64,000 nt of DNA from Ignavibacteria bacterium (GTDB lineage: Bacteria > Bacteroidota > Ignavibacteria > Ignavibacteriales > Ignavibacteriaceae), in contig JAUYAB010000022.1 in the NCBI GenBank assembly GCA_030693705.1, positions 34,381-98,380 of the forward strand. Direction: 5' to 3'. This document shows positions 16,601-26,838 of the stretch, one piece after another. Position numbers and translations under genes: made by a program. Position 1 is the stretch's first letter. Each line of letters starts with the position of its first letter. The notes below the pieces were generated by a model. The model was not told where the DNA came from. It did no database searches and saw only the letters and a program-made list of their open reading frames with translations.

Positions 16601-17231
16601 CAGGCGTTAAGCCGCGTTTGCGATGCGCTAAAACCAACTCATCATCGATCATCGCTCTCATATCTTCAACGGTCAGTTGTTCAATTTTCATAACTTCGTG
16701 CGAAGTTCTAAATCCATCGAAGAAGTGAAGGAAAGGAATGCGTGATTCAAGTGTGGCAGCTTGAGCGATTAAAGCAAAATCCATAACTTCTTGAACAGAG
16801 TTTGAGCAGATCATGGCAAAACCGGTTTGGCGTGTTGCCATAACGTCGCTGTGATCGCCAAAAATTGATAATGCCTGCGCAGCGATTGATCTTGCAGTAA
16901 CATGAAAAACTGTTGCAGTTAATTCTCCGGCAATTTTGTACATGTTCGGGATCATCAAGAGTAAACCTTGAGAAGCCGTAAAAGTTGTTGTTAAAGCGCC
17001 GGTTTGCAGTGCGCCGTGTACCGAACCGGAAGCGCCGCCTTCGCTTTGTAATTCGCTAACCAGGGGAATCGTTCCCCAAATATTTTTCTTTTGTTCGGAT
17101 GCCCATTGATCCGACCATTCTCCCATAGGCGAAGAAGGAGTTATCGGGTAAATTGCGCAGACCTCATTAGTGTGGTATGCCACGTATCCGGCAGCTTCGT
17201 TTCCATCAATTGTTACTTTTTTTCGTTCCAT
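13641..17231 (-). CDS. nifJ: Pyruvate:ferredoxin (flavodoxin) oxidoreductase, NifJ type
   Basis: It converts pyruvate and CoA to acetyl-CoA, CO2 and reduced ferredoxin, central to anaerobic carbon metabolism. The single 1196-aa chain shows all fused domains: N-terminal pyrimidine-binding region ([30 protein letters not shown]), transketolase-like and gamma domains, two [4Fe-4S] motifs ([12 protein letters not shown] and [12 protein letters not shown]), and the C-terminal thiamine diphosphate domain ([42 protein letters not shown]). The ATG at 17231 is chosen over a TTG four codons upstream, as it matches the family N terminus. No nitrogen-fixation genes are near, so the role is metabolic. Confidence 0.97.
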   Translation of the reverse strand: [1196 protein letters not shown]

Positions 17232-17463
17232 TTTCCTTACCAATATTATTAAGTTATGAGATAGTTGTTATTCAATAGAATTGTCATGAGACTAAGCCAA
17301 AAATTATACCAAAATGAATTAACAGTTTTTCGAGTGTTTTGTTAAATATATTTCCAGAATTGGCAATTATTGTTAGTGAAAAGAAAATCTTTTCTAATTT
17401 GCAAGAATAAATTATCAAAAACCGTAATCAATTAAAAAAGTAATTTTTTCCGGCGAAGTTATT

Positions 17464-17494
17464 TTTGAAATTCCCTTATATATTAATATATTTG
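17464..17494 (+). promoter_or_regulatory. Bacteroidota-style promoter of rpmE2
   Basis: TTTG (17464-17467), 19-nt spacer, TATATTTG (17487-17494). The predicted start near 17500 leaves a 38-nt leader with AAAGG before the ATG. It lies in the 306-bp divergent region between nifJ and rpmE2; nothing else convincing was seen there. Confidence 0.6.
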
Positions 17495-17537
17495 GTCAAG
17501 AAAGTGAAATAATTTAGTTAGAAAAGGTGTTTTTGAA

Positions 17538-17789
17538 ATGAAAAACGGAATTCATCCAAGTTACAGACCAGTAGTCTTTAAAGATTTTTCTTGTGATTTT
17601 GCAATTTTAACCCGTTCAACAATTAAAAGCAGCGAAACCATTCAATGGGAAGACGGAAAGTCATATCCTTTGGTTCGCTTAGAGATTTCCAGCGGCTCAC
17701 ATCCATTCTTTACCGGAAAGCAGAAGTTGCTTGATACCGCAGGAAGAGTTGAAAAATTCAACAAAAAGTATGCAAAGGCAAAAAGCTAG
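17538..17789 (+). CDS. rpmE2: 50S ribosomal protein L31, type B
   Basis: An 83-aa large-subunit ribosomal protein. [48 protein letters not shown] and [24 protein letters not shown] follow the type B L31 pattern closely. The type B form lacks the CxxC zinc motifs of type A, and none are present here. In several bacteria type B L31 replaces type A under zinc shortage; whether a type A gene exists cannot be told from this window. Monocistronic, with its own promoter and terminators. Confidence 0.97.
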   Translation: MKNGIHPSYRPVVFKDFSCDFAILTRSTIKSSETIQWEDGKSYPLVRLEISSGSHPFFTGKQKLLDTAGRVEKFNKKYAKAKS

Positions 17790-17813
17790 GTTAGGCTTTT
17801 TTTGTTTGTTATT

Positions 17814-17847
17814 AAAAGCTATTCACTCTTGTGCAATAGCTTTTTTT
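17814..17847 (+). terminator. Rho-independent terminator after rpmE2
   Basis: AAAAGCTATT (17814-17823) pairs with AATAGCTTTT (17835-17844) followed by more Ts. A weaker hairpin (AAAAGC...GCTTTTTTT, about 17781-17803) directly at the stop codon precedes it, so termination may be double. Confidence 0.8.
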
Positions 17848-17906
17848 GTTTTTAGCAGAAGTGTTATTTTGAGTTAGATTTAATTATTTGAATAGGAGCG
17901 ATTGCT

Positions 17907-19172
17907 ATGGAAATCTGCATTTTTGAAGATTTATATTTTGACAGAATTGAACCGCTAACATTCTCCCGCCCTACGTACGATTTAGTTTGCGGTATCTCAT
18001 CGCTAAAAGAAAAGATTATTCGCCAATACCCGGACGCAAAAATCTCGCTTCACACGCGCCCCTATCTTGAATCGTTTCTCATTTCTAAATATTCAAATTT
18101 AAGCATCAATAAAATTGAAGATGACGATTGTCTTTTTATTAACGGAAGAATTTTGGCTCCGGGAAATCTTTCGGAACTAATTCCTTTAAAAGATAAAACC
18201 AATAAAGTTTTCGTAAACAAAGATGATACGCTGATAGCCGCCAGGGTTTCCGGCAAAAAGTTAAGCGAAGTTAAAAGTAATATTCACGATCTCCTTTCGC
18301 TCTCAAACTTCGACGGCGTTAAGATTGAAAAGATAGATATTCCCTGCGCTAATTATGTGTGGGATTTGATAAACAACAATCACAAAGAAATGGTTAGTGA
18401 TTTTTCCTTCCTTACTATGTCAAAGCAAGGACAAATGCATAACGGCAAAGTTTATGAAGGCGCTCATCTTATAGAAAAAGAAAATATTTATATCGCGGAA
18501 GGAGTGCAAATAAAGCCCGGCGCTGTGCTGGATGCTTCTCCCGGTTCGATTTATCTTGACGAAAATTCAGTTATCTTTCCCAACGCAGTAATTGAAGGTC
18601 CGGTCTATGTCGGAAAATCAAGCCAGGTAAAAAGTTGCGCGCGCATTTATGAAAATGTCAGCATCGGGAATATTTGTAAAGTTGGCGGTGAGGTTGAAGA
18701 CTCAATTATTTCTCCTTTTACAAACAAACAACATTCGGGATTTTTAGGACACGCATATCTCGGCAGTTGGGTTAACATCGGCGCGGATACCAATTGCAGC
18801 GACTTGAAAAACAACTACGGAAGTGTTAAAATGTATGTGAACGGAGAAGTGATTGATTCCGGTTCTCAATTTCTCGGTGTGATAATCGGAGATCAATCTA
18901 AAACAGCTATTAACACCATGTTTAATACCGGTTCGGTTGTTGGCTTTGCGTGCAATGTTTACGGCGCCGGATTTCCTCCAAAATATCTCCCTTCATTTTC
19001 TTGGGGCGGAAGTGATGCGGTAACTACTTATGATATTGCGCGAAGTCTTGAGACAGCTAAACGGGTTATGGCAAGAAGAAATAAAATTATGGATGAAGCC
19101 GAAGAAAAATTATTCAGAAAAATTTTCGACCTTACACAAAAAGAAAGAAGAAAAAGAGGATATCCTTATTAA
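17907..19172 (+). CDS. Alternative GlmU-like sugar-1-phosphate nucleotidylyltransferase/acetyltransferase
   Basis: This 421-aa protein is of the Bacteroidota-type GlmU substitute: an N-terminal nucleotidyltransferase-like domain beginning MEICIFEDLYFDRIEPLTFSRPTYDL, and a C-terminal left-handed beta helix of hexapeptide repeats (IYLDENSVIFPNAVIEGPVYVG, IGNICKVGGEVEDSIISPF, HSGFLGHAYLGSWVNIGA). It would make UDP-N-acetylglucosamine, or a similar activated sugar, for peptidoglycan and LPS. Good ribosome site (AGGAG, 17895-17899). It overlaps or abuts rsmB. The assignment to sugar nucleotide synthesis is strong; exact sugar is inferred. Confidence 0.85.
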   Translation: MEICIFEDLYFDRIEPLTFSRPTYDLVCGISSLKEKIIRQYPDAKISLHTRPYLESFLISKYSNLSINKIEDDDCLFINGRILAPGNLSELIPLKDKTNKVFVNKDDTLIAARVSGKKLSEVKSNIHDLLSLSNFDGVKIEKIDIPCANYVWDLINNNHKEMVSDFSFLTMSKQGQMHNGKVYEGAHLIEKENIYIAEGVQIKPGAVLDASPGSIYLDENSVIFPNAVIEGPVYVGKSSQVKSCARIYENVSIGNICKVGGEVEDSIISPFTNKQHSGFLGHAYLGSWVNIGADTNCSDLKNNYGSVKMYVNGEVIDSGSQFLGVIIGDQSKTAINTMFNTGSVVGFACNVYGAGFPPKYLPSFSWGGSDAVTTYDIARSLETAKRVMARRNKIMDEAEEKLFRKIFDLTQKERRKRGYPY

Positions 19173-20547
19173 CGGAGAAATTGTAAAATTAGAAGAACAT
19201 CTCGTAAAAGATATTTATTCGGGTGTGCGCGGGAATGCGGTAAAAATTCTAAACCGCGTTGAACGAGCCGATGCATATTTAGACAAACTGCTTGATAGAG
19301 AATTACGGAACTCCGAGTTCTCCGGACAAGATAAAGCGCTTCTCTACGAAATTGTACACGGAGTTATCCGTTGGATGGGACGATTAGATTGGATCCTAAG
19401 CGGATTTTATAAAGGTCAATTTTCTAAAGCGATCCCTATCTTAAAAAATGCTTTGCGGGTCGCGCTTTATCAAATTATGTTTCTTGATAAAGTGCCTGAG
19501 TATGCTGCGGTGAACGAAGCCGTTGAATTTGTAAAAAAATTGCAGGGACAAAAACCTGCCGACATTACAAATGCAATTTTAAGGAATATTCTAAAGAGCA
19601 AAGATAGTTTGCGTTATCCTGATCCGCAGCAAGATGAGATCGGGTATTTATCAACTTTTTATTCACACCCTACGTGGATTATTAAACGATGGCTGCCGAG
19701 ATTCGGAAGAGCCGCTACAGAAGCGCTGCTCGCCGCTAATAACGAAAGACCCGTTTTAACGTTACGGGTAAACTCAAAAAAAGTTTCTCTTCAAGAATTT
19801 GAAAATCTTTTATGCTCTGTGAATCTGAAGTTTGTGAAAGGAAGATATTATCCTGAATTTGTAAAACTAACGAACCTTTCAAACATAAGACAATGGCAGT
19901 ATTTTACCGAAGGATATTTTAATGTGCAAGACGAGAGTGCAAGTCTTGCGTGCCGTTTGCTGAATGTAAAACCGGGGATGCGAGTGCTCGATCTCTGCGC
20001 GGCTCCCGGCGGAAAATCAGCTTACCTTGCCAATTTGATGGAAGATACCGGAGAAATAATTGCTCTCGATAAGTTTGAAGCGCGTTTAGCAATGGTTGAA
20101 AAAAGTCTCCAGCGTTTGGCGATTACTTGTGTAAAAACTTTTGCTGTTGATGCAAAGGAATATCAAACGGATACTCTTTTCGATGCAATTTTAGCCGACG
20201 TTCCCTGCTCCGGAATGGGAACGCTTTGCAAAAAACCTGACATCAAATGGAAAAAAGATCTCCTCGATATTAGAAAATTGACGGAGACGCAGTTTAAATT
20301 ATTAACAAAAGCTTCAACTCTTGTTAAAATTGGCGGCGCAATTGTTTACAGTACTTGCACAATTGAGCCGGAAGAAAATTATGAAGTCATAAAGAAATTT
20401 CTCGATGAAAATCATAATTTTAGTTTAGAAAATGCGCAGCAGTTTGTTCCGTCGGAAGCTGTGGATGAAAATGGATGTGTGCAAACTTATCCCCATGTTC
20501 ACAAAATGGATGGAGCTTTTGCAGCAAGAATTATAAGGAATTCCTAA
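19093..20547 (+). CDS. rsmB: 16S rRNA (cytosine-C5) methyltransferase RsmB
   Basis: It methylates C967 of 16S rRNA using S-adenosylmethionine. An N-terminal NusB-like helical domain (RGNAVKILNRVERADAYLDKLL..., residues about 50-180) precedes the methyltransferase core: VLDLCAAPGGKSAYL (SAM loop), DVPCSGMGT (motif IV cysteine) and STCTIEPEEN (catalytic cysteine motif). The start is uncertain. The ATG at 19093 overlaps the previous gene by 80 nt and has no ribosome site; a GTG at 19225 would cut into the domain. An ATT at 19168, overlapping the upstream TAA and seven bases after GAGGA, looks better placed. Confidence 0.93.
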   Translation: MKPKKNYSEKFSTLHKKKEEKEDILINGEIVKLEEHLVKDIYSGVRGNAVKILNRVERADAYLDKLLDRELRNSEFSGQDKALLYEIVHGVIRWMGRLDWILSGFYKGQFSKAIPILKNALRVALYQIMFLDKVPEYAAVNEAVEFVKKLQGQKPADITNAILRNILKSKDSLRYPDPQQDEIGYLSTFYSHPTWIIKRWLPRFGRAATEALLAANNERPVLTLRVNSKKVSLQEFENLLCSVNLKFVKGRYYPEFVKLTNLSNIRQWQYFTEGYFNVQDESASLACRLLNVKPGMRVLDLCAAPGGKSAYLANLMEDTGEIIALDKFEARLAMVEKSLQRLAITCVKTFAVDAKEYQTDTLFDAILADVPCSGMGTLCKKPDIKWKKDLLDIRKLTETQFKLLTKASTLVKIGGAIVYSTCTIEPEENYEVIKKFLDENHNFSLENAQQFVPSEAVDENGCVQTYPHVHKMDGAFAARIIRNS

Positions 20548-20550
20548 CGC

Positions 20551-20600
20551 GGCAAGCCGCAAGTAAAAAGTTGAAAGTATAAAGTGAAAAGCAAAAAAGT
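20551..20600. repeat. Degenerate heptanucleotide array after rsmB
   Basis: Seven-base units GGCAAGC, CGCAAGT, AAAAAGT, TGAAAGT, ATAAAGT, GAAAAGC and a final 8-base AAAAAAGT, consensus NNMAAGY, begin three bases after the rsmB stop codon. No coding meaning. Confidence 0.55.
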
Positions 20601-20658
20601 CTTGACACAAAAAACAAAAACTTACCGGACAATATTATAGAGGTTATAAGCGATTATT

Positions 20659-21501
20659 ATGAATGCAATGTTTCAACAATTATCTGAAGAATTAGTAAAA
20701 GCAAGAGAAGAAATACGGTTGACTCCCGAACAGGTTGCCGTAAAAATTAAAATGGATTTGAAATTTTTGCTCAAGATGGAAAGCGGAGATTATTCTTTTC
20801 TCCCCGATATTTATTTAAAAGCTTTTCTTCGCGAATATGCTAAGTGTGTTGGACTCAACGAACACACCGTGCTGCAAAAATATAAATCAGCAAAAGAAGG
20901 AAAACCTCTTGAGGAAAAACACGAAGAACCTACAGCTCCAAAACAGGAAACTCCTTCAGAACCAAAAACACCCAGATTAATTACTGATGATCATTTACAG
21001 ACAACGTATTCTCCTGAAAAGAAATTTTCTTTTACCTCCAAACAGTTAATTGGAATCGCGGGTGGAGCGGTTATCCTTTTTGCTGTTTTAATTTATTGGT
21101 TTGTACTAAAAAAAGAAGCTGATGTAATTGTTACGGAAAGACCGTATGAAGAATACATTCAGGAAAACAAAGAAAGATTTGAAGATGAAACTACTCAAGC
21201 CGATTCTTCATTAGTTGCGGTTCCGTCCGACAGTCTCGTTCTATCGATCACTTCCAAAGATTCATCATGGTTAAAAGTTGTTGCGGACGATAATAAGACA
21301 AAAGAATATTTTTTATATCCCAACACGGCGGTAGAAATTAAAGCTCTTACAAAATTTTCAATGACAGTAGGAAATCCCAACGTTGTTAAATTCACATTAA
21401 ATAATCAACCGCTTGAATTTAAACCAACCTCAACAAGAAGGCAAATTATTGAAATTACAAAAGAGGGAATAAAGTACATTGATCAGATCCAAAAGCAATA
21501 A
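20659..21501 (+). CDS. rodZ: RodZ-like cytoskeletal membrane protein (HTH, one TM, DUF4115)
   Basis: RodZ anchors MreB to the membrane and affects rod shape. The N-terminal helix-turn-helix domain (about residues 8-75: LSEELVKAREEIRLTPEQVAVKIKM...YLKAFLREYAKCVGL) is followed by a Pro/Glu-rich linker, one transmembrane helix (about 130-148, LIGIAGGAVILFAVLIYWFVL) and a periplasmic domain ending in beta strands like DUF4115. Domain order and 280-aa length fit the family. It precedes ligA by 3 nt. No mreB is in the window, so the shape role is by family knowledge. Confidence 0.82.
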   Translation: MNAMFQQLSEELVKAREEIRLTPEQVAVKIKMDLKFLLKMESGDYSFLPDIYLKAFLREYAKCVGLNEHTVLQKYKSAKEGKPLEEKHEEPTAPKQETPSEPKTPRLITDDHLQTTYSPEKKFSFTSKQLIGIAGGAVILFAVLIYWFVLKKEADVIVTERPYEEYIQENKERFEDETTQADSSLVAVPSDSLVLSITSKDSSWLKVVADDNKTKEYFLYPNTAVEIKALTKFSMTVGNPNVVKFTLNNQPLEFKPTSTRRQIIEITKEGIKYIDQIQKQ

Positions 21502-24050
<2,549 letters not shown>

Positions 24051-24053
24051 GCT

Positions 24054-24401
24054 ATGAATTTTGAAGTAAAACAATTAGACGACATAACTATCTTTCATTT
24101 GAAAGAAAAAAAGCTCGACGCCAATATTTCCGGTCTCGTAAAAGCTGAGATAACTCTTTTAATTAAAGGTGAAGGCGATTCCAACATCATCATGGATCTT
24201 AATGATGTTGAATCTTGCGACAGTTCCGGGTTAAGCTCTTTGTTGGTTGCCAACCGGTTAACCAATGCTATCGGGGGCAAGTTAGCAATTATAACTTCTT
24301 CCGAAAAGATTCTTTCGCTTATCAGAATTACGCAGCTTCACCGTGTACTTTTTATTTGTGATACGATAGAAGCCGCCATCCAAGAATTCAATAACGAATA
24401 A
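24054..24401 (+). CDS. STAS-domain protein, anti-sigma factor antagonist type
   Basis: A 115-aa single STAS domain of the SpoIIAA/RsbV type. The phosphorylation loop SCDSSGLSSLLVANR (about residues 57-71) holds the serine normally phosphorylated by an anti-sigma kinase. Such proteins release a sigma factor or regulate partner proteins by partner switching. No anti-sigma kinase or phosphatase gene is nearby. It is in the same frame as the following symporter, with only three codons between its TAA and the symporter start, which suggests coupled expression. Confidence 0.88.
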   Translation: MNFEVKQLDDITIFHLKEKKLDANISGLVKAEITLLIKGEGDSNIIMDLNDVESCDSSGLSSLLVANRLTNAIGGKLAIITSSEKILSLIRITQLHRVLFICDTIEAAIQEFNNE

Positions 24402-24410
24402 GTTTTCCTC

Positions 24411-25892
24411 TTGCAAGGAAATATTCTTGATTACATCATCATCGTCGGTTATCTTTTAGGTGTAACCGCAGCGGGAATAATAATTGGCGCAAAACAGAAA
24501 AACGCAAAGGATTATTTCCTCGGCGGTAAAAATTTGTCGTGGTGGTCTGTCGGCTTTTCAATTGTTGCCAGCGAAACAAGCACACTAACCTTTATCAGCA
24601 TTCCGGGACTTGCCTATAAAAGCAATTTTCATTTTTTGCAACTTGTCTTCGGTTACTTTATCGGGAGAGTTTTAGTTAGCCTGGTTTTCATTCCCGCATA
24701 TTACCGGGGCGATCTGGAAACGGCTTATGATTTTCTGGGAAAAAGGTTCGGTTCATCTCTTCGAAAATTTACTTCTTCGGTTTTTCTTTCAACAAGAGTT
24801 TTGGCTTCCGGTGTAAGATTATTTGCCACCGCAATTCCGGTTCATTTAATAACCGGATACGATTATGCAACTTCAATTCTTATCATCGGTGCATTCACCT
24901 TGGTTTATACTTATGTTGGCGGATTAAAAGCCGTAGTAGCAATGGATGTGGTACAACTCTTTATATATCTTTCGGGAGCGGTGGTTTCGCTCATAATTAT
25001 TGTTGGAAATCTCCCAAATGGTTTTGGCGATGTGTTCGCTTATGCTTCTATGAATGGAAATAAATTTGAAATTTTTAATTTCCATCTTGGATCATCGTTC
25101 TGGGAATTTTTAAGCGCGCCGTACACGCTTATCGGCGGAGTGCTTGGCGGAACTTTCCTTACAATGGCTTCGCACGGAACCGATCAGTTGTTGGTGCAGC
25201 GATTGTTGGGATGCAAATCAAAACGCGAAAGTCAAAAAGCTTTATTATTGGATGCTTCATTCATTGTGCTTCAATTCGCTTTCTTTCTTTTTCTGGGAAC
25301 CTGTCTCTACGCGTTTTATCACGGAGTTCCGTTTCAGCAGCTTGGGCTTCAGTCTTCCGATGAAATATTTCCTAAATTCATAATAGAAGAATTGCCAAAA
25401 GGATTTTCCGGAATCGTAATTGCCGGAGTTTTGGCTTCAGCAATGGGAACGCTGGCTTCATCCATTAGTTCTCTTGCATCTTCGAGTTATTTAGATTTAT
25501 TTAAAAATTCAGCTTTTGAGAAAAAACAATCTGAAAGAAGAGAAATATTTTGGTCGAAAGTATTTACGCTGATTTGGGGATTAATTCTTATAGGCGGAGC
25601 GATGCTTTTTACCGACACCAAAAACCCGGTAGTTGAACTCGGGTTGAAAATTGCTTCGTTTACTTACGGCGGGTTGCTCGGAACATTTTTTCTTGGACTT
25701 CTCTTTAAAAAATTAAATCAACGAGATGCCTTTATCGGCTTTATTTTCGGCATTATTGCGATGATTCTTGTTTTGAAGTACACTTCGGTAGACTTTACAT
25801 GGCATACGTTTATCGGGTGCAGTGTAACCATTATTGTTGGTAATCTTAGTCATTTAATTACCCGCGCTCTTCTCCCCAAAGAAACGCATTAA
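24411..25892 (+). CDS. Sodium:solute symporter family protein
   Basis: A polytopic inner-membrane secondary transporter of the SSS family, coupling Na+ entry to uptake of a solute (sugar, amino acid or organic acid). The conserved first helix region DYIIIVGYLLGVTAAGIIIGAKQKNAKDYFLGGKNLSWW and SIVASETSTLTFISIPG are diagnostic; about 13 hydrophobic segments are present in 493 aa. The start is uncertain: TTG 24411 has no ribosome site, while AAGGAA at 24415-24420 lies within the frame just ahead of ATT 24423. Substrate cannot be inferred; the STAS partner upstream is unusual. Confidence 0.9.
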   Translation: MQGNILDYIIIVGYLLGVTAAGIIIGAKQKNAKDYFLGGKNLSWWSVGFSIVASETSTLTFISIPGLAYKSNFHFLQLVFGYFIGRVLVSLVFIPAYYRGDLETAYDFLGKRFGSSLRKFTSSVFLSTRVLASGVRLFATAIPVHLITGYDYATSILIIGAFTLVYTYVGGLKAVVAMDVVQLFIYLSGAVVSLIIIVGNLPNGFGDVFAYASMNGNKFEIFNFHLGSSFWEFLSAPYTLIGGVLGGTFLTMASHGTDQLLVQRLLGCKSKRESQKALLLDASFIVLQFAFFLFLGTCLYAFYHGVPFQQLGLQSSDEIFPKFIIEELPKGFSGIVIAGVLASAMGTLASSISSLASSSYLDLFKNSAFEKKQSERREIFWSKVFTLIWGLILIGGAMLFTDTKNPVVELGLKIASFTYGGLLGTFFLGLLFKKLNQRDAFIGFIFGIIAMILVLKYTSVDFTWHTFIGCSVTIIVGNLSHLITRALLPKETH

Positions 25893-25985
25893 TAAAATTT
25901 TTATCTTGAATTTCCGGCTTCCCAACGTATTTTTGTTAAGGCTTTTCCCGTAAATAATAGACAGTCAATTTTATTCAGAAAAACA

Positions 25986-26834
25986 ATGCTTAGTAAATCA
26001 CGCTTAAAAAATATTAAATTAGTTCTCTTTGATCTTGACGGAACTTTGTTAAACGACAGAGGAGAAATCGGCGAGGAATCCATTTCGTTAATAAAACAAT
26101 TGGAACAACTTGGAGTGCATTTTTCCTTTGCAAGCGGAAGACTGCATTCCGCATTAACCGAATACGCAACGGAACTAAATATTACCGCTCCAATCATTTC
26201 TCTTGATGGTAGTTATTTGAAAAGTTATCCAGAAGGGAAATTGCTTTTCCAGTCGGTAATCCCAAGGAGAAAAGTAAAACAAGCAATAGAGTTCGCTGAT
26301 CAATTTCTTTTGAAAATCGCTCTCTGCCACGCAGATGCGGTGTATTTTACAGAACATAATTCAGTCATCCCGGATATTATCGATAAGTTCGGTGCAAAGT
26401 TTGAAGAAGTACATTCTTATGATAATTACCTTGACGAAACTCTGGAAATTGTTTTTGCAAGCGATATGAAAGACAATTTGAAATTTGTGCAGTCAAGGTT
26501 AAAGTTTCCCCATTCTTTCGGGCTAACTTCTAACTATTATAAATCTCATTTAAGAGAAAGTATTTACTATCTTGATGTTCGTAAAAGCGGGTCAACCAAG
26601 GCAACCGGTTTGAAATATCTTTTAAAACATTTGGGACTGCGAATTTCTGATGCCGCTGTTTTGGGTGACTGGTATAATGATTCAACGCTATTTGAAACCG
26701 AAGCGTTAAAAATTGCCGTAGCAAATGCAGTTCCCGAAATAAAATTTAAAGCGGATTATGAATTGAAAAGATCAAACAATGAAGATGGTACAGCCGAATT
26801 TTTAGAAATGGTATTAAAAGCTAAAAAATCTTAA
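25986..26834 (+). CDS. Cof-type HAD-IIB phosphatase
   Basis: A 282-aa haloacid dehalogenase-like hydrolase of the Cof/YbiV subgroup, which dephosphorylates sugar phosphates, FMN or similar small metabolites. Motif I is VLFDLDGTLLND (two aspartates, residues about 14-16), motif II FASGR, motif III the Lys in STKATGLKYL, and motif IV VLGDWYNDSTLF. The large cap of type IIB lies between II and III. It is four bases upstream of the HD-domain gene and probably cotranscribed. Substrate unknown. Confidence 0.92.
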   Translation: MLSKSRLKNIKLVLFDLDGTLLNDRGEIGEESISLIKQLEQLGVHFSFASGRLHSALTEYATELNITAPIISLDGSYLKSYPEGKLLFQSVIPRRKVKQAIEFADQFLLKIALCHADAVYFTEHNSVIPDIIDKFGAKFEEVHSYDNYLDETLEIVFASDMKDNLKFVQSRLKFPHSFGLTSNYYKSHLRESIYYLDVRKSGSTKATGLKYLLKHLGLRISDAAVLGDWYNDSTLFETEALKIAVANAVPEIKFKADYELKRSNNEDGTAEFLEMVLKAKKS

Positions 26835-26838
26835 TCTT

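Noticed and set aside
13641..17231. Nitrogen-fixation locus because of nifJ
   Set aside because: No nitrogenase or other nif genes are present; NifJ serves general anaerobic pyruvate metabolism.
20602..20638. Promoter before rodZ-like gene (TTGACA ... TATTAT)
   Set aside because: The two boxes are 25 bases apart, too far for either a sigma-70 or a -33/-7 promoter.
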